Origin: Pelecanus crispus
Lineage: Eukaryota > Chordata > Aves > Pelecaniformes > Pelecanidae
Reading direction: 5' to 3'
NCBI RefSeq assembly: GCF_030463565.1
Contig: NC_134662.1
Coordinates: forward strand, 4,813,001-4,877,000
Length of the DNA stretch: 64,000 bases
Shown here: piece by piece, positions 22,424 to 31,560 of the stretch
Layout: every line of letters starts with the position of its first letter
Position numbering within the stretch: position 1 is the stretch's first letter
Notes under the pieces: generated by a model
The model's input: only the letters and a program-made list of their open reading frames with translations
Databases searched by the model: none
Told to the model about the DNA's origin: nothing
Position numbers and translations under genes: made by a program

Positions 22424-24726
22424 TCAGCCCTTCCTGCAAAAGAAGGGAGGGCAGGGAGTGAGTCCCCACATGGCCCCCGTGTCCTGCTCCCCTGGGGACA
22501 CCGGTGACCATGGCACATGCTGAGAAGCGTGGCCGTGAGCACCGGGGCTGGCCGCACCAGTGAAGCCCCCTCCCCGGACCCATGCCTGGGGCATCTCCCC
22601 CCCCCCCCCCGCGCCAGCCACGCAGGCAGGGAGCACCCACAGAAAGTACCGGGACGGGGGGGCACCTGCGCCTGGTCGTTCGCTCCCTCGTCCGCCGCCG
22701 CAGCGCGTCGACCTCGGCCGCGTAGTCCCGCCTGCGGGGAGGGTGAAGGCACGTGAGGGGGTCTCCCTGCCCCGGGATGGGGGCACGGAGGGCGCCCGTG
22801 GGGAGTGAGGGAGAGGACAGGATGATGGTGGGGCTGAAGGCTTGGGGTCAGGCTGGGTGTGGGGCTGGGGGCAGTGGATGCTCCGGGGTGCCCAGCCCAT
22901 GGCAGGGGACAAGGACCTTACAGGGTGCCCTCGAGCTCTCTCTGCCGGGCCTCGCACTGCTCCCCTCGTGCCCGCAGCGCTCGCCGCTGCTCCGCCGCCT
23001 CCTCCAGCCGCTGCCGCAGCCCCAGCATCTGCTCCTCGCCCCGCGCCAGCTCCTCTGCAGGATGAAGGGGACAGCGGGGTCACCGGCGCACCCCAAACCC
23101 CGATACCCCAAACCCGAGCCTGCCCCACTGGGCATTGCCCCCCCAAAGGGCGTGCGGCTGCGGGACCCCCAGGCAGGGGGTAGTGGGGGACCTGTGCTCC
23201 ACGCCGCTGTTCCCGGGGGACGGACGGACAGAGGGATACGGCATCCAGACAGACCTCACCTTGCAGAGCCGCCTTGCCGCGGGCCAGCTCAGCCCGCTCG
23301 CGCCGCAGGGCCAGCACCTCGTCCCGCAGCGCCGTCGCGTTGGCCTCCAGCATGGCCTGGGGAGAGGGGACACGGCGGCGTGGGGACGGGGGTGGGCAGC
23401 GTCCTGCCATCTCTTCATCTGCTGCCGGAGCCCTGCCCCTCCTCACCACCTCCCCGCGTCCCCAAGCTGCCCCCATGCTCCTGGTGGCCTTAGGTCCCCC
23501 CCGTCGCATTTCTCAAAAGGGTACGGACATGGATTTGGGGAAAATCCCTCTTCCCTGGAGGGATGGCTCAGCCGGAGCGTGGCGAGGACTCTGGTGCACC
23601 AGGGATGTCACGGGAGCCCCAGGCCACCCAAGTGCCCCGTGGGTGGCATCCCCGGTGCCTGGGAGGGGACCCAGCCGGGTCCCCGAGAGGCTGCATAGCC
23701 CAGCCCCACTCCCGGCGCCAGCCCTGGGAAGCCGGAGCACTTTTCCAGCCTCTCCAGGCCATTGTTCGGCCGGATGAGCCCGGAGGGGCGGCGGGATCTG
23801 GCTCTTCCTCCGGGCTGTGGCCGCAACGCTGGGGCCAGGCCCTTTCCCAGCCGGGGCCGCAGCTAAAAATACCTGGGAGGAGAGAAACGGCAGCTCCGCA
23901 CCGGCTCCGGCCTCCGCTGCTGCTTTGGGACGGGGTAATTACATGTGTGCGGAGCAGCTCGGGCACGGCTAAGAATAGCTGCCCCCGGCCGGGCATGGGC
24001 GCCCGGGCAGGGAGATGGTGGGACCAGGGCTGTGCCGAGGGAGCGGGAGCAGCCGGGGCTCCCCTTTTGGGGCATCCCATGCAGGAAGGCGGCCGGGCAC
24101 CCCGGGGTGCTGCCAGTCCCCCTCTCCTGGGACTGCCTCTCCCCCTTCCCGGCTCATCTTTGCAGCCGGCGTTTGCTCGCCGGGGGTTGCTTATCTGCAG
24201 CATCCTTCCCATCACTGCTGGGGCTTTCCATGAGCCTGGTCAAAATTCCCCTGGGGATGAAGCATCAGCCTCGGCTGCTCAGCTCCCCGACACCCCCCCT
24301 CTCCACCCCAGTGTCGCACTCCCTTTGCATGCAGCTGGGTGGCCGAGGACCCCCCCCGTCCCCATCCCTGCCAGCACCTACCGCCCGCTCCCGGCAGGAC
24401 GCCAGGCTGGCGTTGAGCTTCTTGCCGTCGCCACGGGCCTGGGCGATCTCCCGCCGCAGAGCATCCTCCGCCCGCGCACCCGCCGCCACCGCCCGCTGCA
24501 GCCGGGCTTGCTCCCGCTCCAGCTCGGCCACGCGATTCCCCAGCTCCCGGCTCTCGTTGGCTGCCCGTTCCCGGCAGCCCCGCAGCTTCCCCACCGCCTC
24601 CGAGCGCCACACCATCACCGCCACCGAGACCGTCACCGCTGCCACCAGCACCAGCAGCACCGCGCACAGTCCCAGCACCTTCAGCGTGGCCTTGGGCACC
24701 GCAGGGTCCATGCCGGAGGGGGACAT
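22424..24726 (-). CDS. Type II membrane coiled-coil protein next to tetherin, 216 aa
   Basis: I do not have a firm symbol. Position and plan match the gene called TM-CC(aT) in work on tetherin origins, as I recall it. Exons from the 5' end: 24726-24382, 23356-23260, 23054-22922, 22731-22666, 22433-22424. They sum to 217 codons with stop. A second ATG at 24711 has a better Kozak context and would give 211 aa. Residues 1-13 are cytoplasmic, and about 14-40 are a membrane helix ending in MVWR. The rest is Arg/Glu/Ala-rich coiled coil with Cys51, Cys111 and one more Cys in exon 3, and sequons at Asn57, Asn105 and Asn121. The last exon adds only Lys-Gly before the stop, so there is no hydrophobic tail or GPI signal. 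That separates it from its neighbour. Function unknown; disulphide-linked dimers are likely by analogy. Confidence 0.8.
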
Positions 24727-25100
24727 GGGGCCGCTCGCCCGCTCCGGCAGCGGCTGCCCGGGATGTGCCAGTGTCCCCAGGGCAGGTCACTCCTTGGGTT
24801 GCTGTAATTGCTGCGTGTGGGTTTTTTTTTTCTCACCAAACACAGCTTTGGGCTGCGGTTTCGCACAGGTCACGGCCTAAAATAGATTTTGTTTGTGCTG
24901 GAGGTGGGAAGACGCTCTGCCCCTGTGCCCGACCGTGGGTCACAACTGCAGGGATATGCGGGGATGCAGCTGGGGACCGGTGGGTGCCGGGGACACTGAG
25001 GCTGCCATCTGCCCAAGGGGTTTCTGCAGCACCCTCTTGCCCCCACCGTGCAGCAAGGTCAGCGCTCCGGGTCCCCAAGAGCTGCTGGAGTAACAAAACA
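24727..25100. other. Spacer between tetherin 3' end and coiled-coil gene start
   Basis: Only about 370 bases separate the tetherin poly(A) signal from the next gene's ATG, so the downstream gene's promoter must lie here or overlap tetherin's 3' end. A T10 run is at about 24821-24831. I found no clear ISRE or kB motif. Confidence 0.5.
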
Positions 25101-25117
25101 CTGGATTTTCACAAGGT

Positions 25118-25123
25118 TTTATT
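25118..25123 (-). terminator. Tetherin polyadenylation signal
   Basis: AATAAA on the minus strand lies 371 bases after the tetherin stop, in a locally AT-rich context, as expected for a real 3' end. Confidence 0.65.
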
Positions 25124-25493
25124 GGAAATTGGTTAAAAATCACCTAACAGTGGAGGGTCCCTGGATGCCTCAACTCAAGGCAGCCTGTACAGTGCTAAAT
25201 CTCTGTCCCCTCCTGCCCATGCCCCATCTGTGGGGAAATCGTCTCCATGGGATGTCCCCACGGTCAACAGGGCGAGTTTGGGGAGCAGAGCGTGCAGGGA
25301 GGTTTAGGACAGCGTAGGCGGTCCCGGGGCAGGGGCGAGCGGAAGGCAGGGCTGAGCAGGCACCGGGCTCCCACAGCAGGCACTGCACCCGCTGCTACCC
25401 CCGGACCCCACCGGGCTGGATGGGGACGGTGCCTCCTCGCCCCAAGCTGGGGACGGGGAATCAGGGGGGGGCCATGTTCCTGCTGCTTCGGGC

Positions 25494-27246
25494 TCACAGG
25501 AGGAGCATCCCGGGGAGGAGGAGAGCCAGGAGGCTGAGGGACACGGCCAGGAGCCTGTTGCCACCCGAGCGCTGGAGTGTCATGTCCTGGAGCTGCTTCT
25601 GCAGGAGCTCGTTCTGCAACTGGAGCTCGTCCCTGGTGGGGGACAGGGAGGGTCGGTGACGGAGCGTGGGGCTGGGGGCGGGGAGGGGAAGCGCAGGTCT
25701 CACCTCCTGCTCTGCAGGTTCCCCAGCTGCTCCTGCTGCTGGGCCACCTTTGCCTTGAGCATCTTGTTCTCCTCTGCAGGCAGGCGATGGCAGGTGGGGA
25801 TCAGGGTGTCCCAGGGGACAGGGATCAGGGTGGCCAAGGGACGGGGATCAGGGTGGCCAAGGGACGGGGATCAGGGTGGCCAAGGGGACAGGGAACAGCG
25901 TGTCCCAGGGGACAGGGATCAGGGTGTTCCAGGGATGGGGACAAAGGTGTCCCAGGGGATCAGGGTGGCCCAGGGGACAGGGATCAGGGTGACCAAGGGG
26001 ACAGGGATCAGGGTGTCCCAGGGGATGGGGATCAGGGTGGCCAAGGGGACAGGGATCAGGGTGGCCAAAGGCACAGGCATCAGAGTGGCCAAAGGCAGAG
26101 GGAACAGGGTGGCCAAGGGGACAGGGACCAGGGTGTCCCAGGGGATGGGGACCAGGGTGGCCAAGGGGACAGGGAACAGGATGACACAGGGGACAGGGAC
26201 CAGGGTGTTCCAGGGATGGGGACAAGGGTGTCCCAGGGGATCAGGGTGTCCCAGGGGATGAGGATGAGTGTGTCCCAGGGGACAGGGATCAGGGTGACCA
26301 AGGGGACAGGGATCAGGGTGTCCCAGGGGATGGGGATCAGGGTGGCCAAGGGGACAGGGATCAGGGTGGCCAAAGGCACAGGCATCAGAGTGGCCAAAGG
26401 CAGAGGGAACAGGGTGGCCAAGGGGACAGGGACCAGGGTGTCCCAGGGGATGGGGACCAGGGTGGCCAAGGGGACAGGGAACAGGATGACACAGGGGACA
26501 GGGACCAGGGTGTTCCAGGGATGGGGACAAGGGTGTCCCAGGGGATCAGGGTGTCCCGGGGATGAGGATGAGTGTGTCCCAGGGGACAGGGATCAGGGTG
26601 GCCAAGGGGACAGGGAACAGGATGACACAGGGGACAGGGACCAGGGTGTCCCAGGGGATGGGGATAAGGGTGTCCCAGGGGATCAGGGTGTCCCATGGGT
26701 TGAGGATGAGCGTGCCCCAGGGGATGAGGGTGTCCCAGGGGCCATTGCTCGTGCCCACACCCCCCACCCTGCCCAGGACTCACCTTGCAGCTGGGTTACC
26801 CTGGCGAGCTCCTGGTCCTGCTCCGACACTTTCCCCTCCAGCACGCCCTGAGCACGGGCAGAGGGAAGGGGCTGGGGGCTCTGGCTTGGGCCCTCCCTCG
26901 CACCAGCCCAACGCAGCCAGTTCGGCGCTGGGGGCTGCAGGTTTCCCTGCGGGGGTCCTGGCCCCCCACCCCCCAGCAGCGCCTTGGCACCTACCAGCTG
27001 CTTATTGCAGCTGTCCCCCTGCTCACGGGCTTCGGCGAGGGACCTGTTGGTGACGGCCAACACCTCCTCCAGTGCTGCCAGCCCCGCCGAGCTGTTGCCT
27101 GCCATCATGGAACACGCAGCCAACCGGCAGAGCATGGTGGGGAGAGTTACCGCCAGCCCCACGATGGCCACCCCAAGGGCCACGGCCACGTACATCTTCC
27201 AACTTGGCTTGCCTCGGGATGGGCAATCCCGGCTGCAGCTGGACAT
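25494..27246 (-). CDS. BST2: Tetherin/BST2-like antiviral membrane protein, 174 aa
   Basis: Tetherin is an interferon-induced protein that holds budding enveloped virions to the cell surface, using a membrane anchor at each end. Exons from the 5' end: 27246-26995, 26847-26784, 25773-25704, 25632-25494. They sum to 175 codons with stop; human BST2 is 180 aa. Residues 1-17 are cytoplasmic and 18-39 are a membrane helix. The ectodomain has Cys40, Cys45 and Cys80 and sequons Asn51 and Asn67, like the three Cys and two N-glycans of mammalian tetherin. A coiled coil follows (EEN...QQQEQLGNLQ; LQLQNELLQKQLQDM). The end is a small-residue stretch RSGGN, then a hydrophobic tail of about 20 residues closing in LLL, a standard GPI-attachment signal. 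No YxY endocytic motif is seen in the tail. Position next to PLVAP agrees with mammals. Identification rests on architecture and synteny, since tetherin sequences diverge strongly. Confidence 0.85.
25795..26750. repeat. Minisatellite filling tetherin intron 2
   Basis: About 950 bases of a unit of about 19-24 bases (CAAGGGGACAGGGATCAGGG and variants) occupy nearly all of the intron 26783-25774. There is a higher-order repeat of about 305 bases: the block at 25991 onward recurs at 26296 onward with the same internal variants. The plus strand is strongly G-rich. Confidence 0.85.
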
Positions 27247-27322
27247 CCTGCTCGTGCCGCCCTGCCTGGGCAAAGACACGCGGGGCTGGGAGCGAGCTCG
27301 AGGTTTGTTTCAAAATTGTGTT

Positions 27323-27364
27323 GTTTCAGTTCTCAAGCGGTGGGACTTTCCAGGAAATCACGTG
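27323..27364 (-). promoter_or_regulatory. Candidate inducible tetherin promoter: ISRE-like, NF-kB, STAT and E-box
   Basis: Within 42 bases and 77-118 bases before the tetherin ATG lie four motifs. They are TTTCAGTTCTC (27324-27334, close to the IRF/ISRE core TTTCNNTTTC), GGGACTTTCC (27342-27351, a perfect kB site), TTCCAGGAA (27348-27356, a perfect STAT/GAS palindrome overlapping it) and CACGTG (27359-27364). Mammalian BST2 is induced by type I interferon through IRF/STAT elements, so the cluster fits the gene. No TATA box is evident on the minus strand. Confidence 0.7.
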
Positions 27365-27540
27365 GCCTGCACCACGCAGCACCCAGAGGAATTCAATGGC
27401 TGCTGGGCTGGCGACGTCTCTTGCTGCGGATGGTGCTGTGCCCCTGCCTGCACCGGGGCTGGTACAGGCAGGGCTTGGGCAGATGCTGCGGGGACCCCCC
27501 GCCTCCGCAGGGGGTGATCCCGGCCCCGTGTCCCAGGGAG

Positions 27541-28430
27541 TGGGGGGCAGAGCTGGGGGGCTGTGGGCGCACATGCAGCCCCATGGAGCTGCCAGTGGGG
27601 CCAGTGCCCATGGCGGGTGGGGGGGGACGGGGCAGAGCATCCCCCAGGGCAAGGGGTAACTGGGGTGCTGGGGGTATGAATTTGGGGTACGGGGTACTCC
27701 CGTATATAAAGTAACTGGGGTTTGGGGTGCCTGGGATAGGGGCTGCGTGGGGTATGGCGCAACCGGAGTCGGGGGTAACTTGGTTATGGGCTACCTGGGG
27801 TACGGAGAATTTGGGGTACTCGGGGGTACCTGGGGCACAGTGGGGGGCAGAGCTGGGGGGCTGTGGGCACGCATGCAGCCCCATAGAGCTGCCAGTGGGG
27901 CCAGTGCCCACGGCAGGTGGGGGGGGACGGGGCAGAGCATCCCCCAGGGCAAGGGGTAACTGGGGTGCTGGGGGTATGAATTTGGGGTACGGGGTACTCC
28001 CGTATATAAAGTAACTGGGGTTTGGGGTGCCTGGGATAGGGGCTGCGTGGGGTATGGCGCAACTGGAGTCGGGGGTAACTTGGTTATGGGCTACCTGGGG
28101 TACGGAGAATTTGGGGTACTCGGGGGTACCTGGGGCACAGTGGGGGGCAGAGCTGGGGGGCTGTGGGCACGCATGCAGCCCCATGGAGCTGCCAGTGGGG
28201 CCAGTGCCCACGGCGGGTGGGGGGGACGGGGCAGAGCATCCCCCAGGGCAAGGGGTAACTGGGGTGCTGGGGGTATGAATTTGGGGTACGGGGTACTCCC
28301 GTATATAAAGTAACTGGGGTTTGGGGTGCCTGGGATAGGGGCTGCGTGGGGTATGGCGCAACTGGAGTCGGGGGTAACTTGGTTATGGGCTACCTGGGGT
28401 ACGGAGAATTCGGGGTACGTGGGGCACAGC
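27541..28430. repeat. Three tandem copies of a 300-bp unit, each with a TATATAAA box
   Basis: The unit starts at 27541, 27841 and 28141, with only a few substitutions and one single-base length difference between copies. Each copy carries TATATAAA on the plus strand (27703-27710, 28003-28010, 28302-28309). The array lies 0.3-1.2 kb upstream of tetherin. Confidence 0.9.
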
Positions 28431-29060
28431 AGTACCCAGGCTGTGGGGTATCTGGGAGTGGGGTTGCTGGGGTAGGTGGCACCAGTCTGTGAATCCTCCT
28501 GCAGCGCAGCGTCCCCCCGCCCCAGCCCAGTTCCAGCCAGCACGGCCACTCCGGCTCCGGCTGGGCTCAGGGGCTCTGCTGGGGCCAGGATCTGGCCCCG
28601 GCTTCTGGCAAGCGCTTGGCCCCGGGATGTCTGTGCCCATCGGGAGGGTTTGGGGGGGGGAGAAGGGCTGGGGAGGGGAGGAGGAGGGTTAAAGGGTGGG
28701 GAAGGGCTGCGAGCCCTCCGCTCCCATCCTTGGGGAGCAGCACCACGCTCCGGCTGGTTTTCCGGCCACCGCATGGGCTGGTTTTCAGGAAGCCGGGAGT
28801 GGGACCAAGCCGTGGCCTGCTCTGCTTCTCTCGGGGAGAAATTCCAAACGCTCTTTTTTCCAGGAGTTGTGCTAAAATCCTGGCGGTTTTAATGCTTTTC
28901 CTGCTGGTGTATCTCGGCAGGGAAACGTTCCCCCGAGCAAAGGCAACGCCGGCCGGTCCATCGCTGTCCCGAGGGACCCCTTCCCGCCTTGCCGGGTCCT
29001 CTCCCGGCCACTGCGTGGGGCTGGGAGGAGGGGAGGGGCACGGGATGCGAGGCATGGGAG
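28431..29060. other. Unique GC-rich spacer
   Basis: This is 630 bases between two tandem arrays with no gene or motif I can support. A short AT-richer pocket at 28840-28930 is unexplained. Confidence 0.4.
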
Positions 29061-29069
29061 ATGAGCTGT

Positions 29070-29850
29070 GATATTTGGATATGGGATACGTGGTATAGGA
29101 TGCAGAATGAGGCTAGGGGCCGCGGGCCGTAGGATATGAGGTATAGGATGCAGGGTGTGGGATATGGGATGCAGAATATAGGATATGGGATATGGGATGC
29201 AGAATCGAGGTATGGGATATAGGATGTGTGATGGATATGGGATGCAGAATCTAGGATATGGGATGCAGAATCTAGGATATGGGATATAGGATGCGTGATA
29301 TGGGATGCAGAATCTAGGATATGGGATGCAGAATCTAGGGTATGGGATGCAGAATCTAGGGTATGGGATATAGGATGCGTGATATGGGATGCAGAATCTA
29401 GGATATGGGATATGGGATGCAGAATCTAGGGTATGGGATATAGGATGCGTGATATGGGATGCAGAATCTAGGATATGGGATGCAGAATCTAGGGTATGGG
29501 ATGCAGAATCTAGGGTATGGGATATAGGATGCGTGATATGGGATGCAGAATCTAGGATATGGGATATGGGATGCAGAATCTAGGGTATGGGATATAGGAT
29601 GCGTAATATGGGATGCAGAATCTAGGATATGGGATATGGGATGCAGAATATAGGATCTGGGACGCAGGATATGGGATATGGAATATAGGATGCCAGATAT
29701 GGAATATGGGATGAAGGGTGTGGGATGCTGGATGCAGGATGTGGGATGTGGGATTTGGGATGCAGGGTATGGGATACGGGATGCAGGGTATGGGATACAG
29801 AATATGGGATATGGGATGTGGGATGCAGGGTAGGGGTGCACTCTGCAGCT
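29070..29850. repeat. Minisatellite of ATGGGATGCAGAATCTAGGAT units
   Basis: About 780 bases are built from GGATATGGGATGCAGAATCTA, with GGATATAGGATGCGTGAT interspersed in a higher-order order. Unlike the neighbouring arrays it is only about 45% GC, so it stands out by composition. It is non-coding. Confidence 0.85.
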
Positions 29851-30175
29851 GGGGATGTCCCTGTGCCTGACACCGGATCTGATCACCCGGATAAAGCCGA
29901 GTCTGGCCAAGGTAGCTCCTGCTGGGAGCAGTCCGGGCCAGGTCAGAGCTGGTGGGCTCGGGAGGGGGCTCCTGCAGCCGCAGGGTTTCTGCAGCCAGCT
30001 GTGTGCCAGCGCTACCATCCCTGCACCACGACTGCGCCGGGGAGCTGAGACCCCCGGCACAGAGCCCTGGCACGGGTGACCCAGCCCCAGGGATGCTCCG
30101 GCTGCATCCTGGCACGTGGAGCCAGCGGCCACTGCCTCACCTTTCCTCCCCCCAGCTCCAGAAATAGCTGTTCCA
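29851..30175. other. Unique spacer
   Basis: GC-rich sequence without a recognisable gene or element. Confidence 0.4.
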
Positions 30176-30530
30176 CTTAGTATTTTTATTCTGCTGCCTC
30201 ATGTGATATAAAAAGCAATGGCTGTGAAATTAAAAACACACAAAATATTTACCAAACTTCAAGTTTTTGAGTCAGATTTTCAACATCTGGAGAATTAAAA
30301 GGCTCTGGCAGATTCGGTGAGCTGTCAGCGTAAAGGCTTTAAATATGTTGTTATTATTATTTATGGTCTGGAACCTGAAGAGGAACGAAGGCCAAAGGGT
30401 TCAAAAATAGCTTGAAAAAGGGGAATGGATGTTTTTTCCAGAACCAGCTCACTTTGAACAGCAAGATATTGAGATGCAACTCTTAAAAAATATAGCTAAA
30501 AAGCAACTGGGACAGGAATGTGCATCGTCA
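30176..30530. promoter_or_regulatory. AT-rich island with an AP-1 site, candidate regulatory element
   Basis: This block of about 350 bases is AT-rich and of high complexity, set between GC-rich repeats. It contains TGAGTCA (30268-30274), a perfect AP-1 consensus, and several AT-rich homeodomain-type motifs. Composition alone suggests constraint or a distinct origin. No coding potential is seen. The enhancer idea is inference. Confidence 0.3.
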
Positions 30531-30984
30531 AGGGCTGCCCTGAAGCCGCCCCGGGGCGGCGGAACTCGGCCATCCCCATGGTGTCCCGGCTCGGGCTCGC
30601 TTCAGAAAGCAAGTGTTAGTGCTCCGGGCAGACCCCCTCCCTCTTCCCACTGTTTGCCCCCAAATCCCAGCTTCCAATGGCCCCTTTCCCGGGGGACACA
30701 CAGTGATAGCCCCCGGTGCCCTCGCTTTGGGAGGGGTTGGGGGGCTCTCGCCTCCATTTTGTCCGTGTTTGAGGAGCGTTTGTTTTCCTCCTCCGGCAGG
30801 TTGTCCGGAGGGACCGCCGGGAGCGGAGCAGCGTCTCTTGGCCAGACGGCCTGGAATTCGGCAGCTGGATCCGGCACGGCCCCGTCATCATGGCAAAGAC
30901 CAGGAGCTGGCACCTCCTGTGTCCCCCTGCGGCCACGTGCCCGAGGATGCTCTGGATGCCCAGGAATGCTCCGGTTTGGAATCC

Positions 30985-31560
30985 CTGGGGATGCTTGGGT
31001 TTGGGGTCTGTGGGGGGATGCTTGGGTTTGAGGTCCCTGGGGATGCTTGGGTTTGGGGTCTGTGGGGGGATGCTTGGGTTTGGGGTCCATGGGGGATGCT
31101 TGGGGTTGGGGTCTCTGGGGATGCTTGGGTTTGGGGTCCATGGGGGATGCTTGGGGTTGGGGTCTCTGGGGATGCTTGGGTTTGGGGTCCATGGGGGATG
31201 CTTGGGGTTGGGGTCTCTGGGGATGCTTGGGTTTGGGGTCCATGGGGGATGCTTGGGGTTGGGGTCTCTGGGGATGCTTGGGTTTGGGATCCGTGGGGGA
31301 TGCTTGGGTTTGGGGTCTCTGGGGATGCTTGGGTTTGGGATCTGTGGGGGATGCTTGGGTTTGGGGTCTCTGGGGATGCTTGGGTTTGGGATCTGTGGGG
31401 GATGCTTGGGTTTGGGGTCTCTGGGGATGCTTGGGTTTGGGGTCTCTGGGGACACTTGGGTTTGGGGTCCCCAGGGATGCTCTGGTTTGGGGGTCTCAGG
31501 GGATGCTTGAGTTTGGGGTCCTCAGGGATGTTCCAGTTTGGGGTCCTCAGGGATGCTCGA
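30985..31560. repeat. Minisatellite of GGGATGCTTGGGTTTGGGGT units
   Basis: About 575 bases of alternating units of about 22-25 bases (GGGGATGCTTGGGTTTGGGG plus TCTCTG, TCCATG or TCTGTG). They pair into a higher-order unit of about 48 bases that repeats at least eight times. It is strongly G-rich on the plus strand. Confidence 0.88.
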
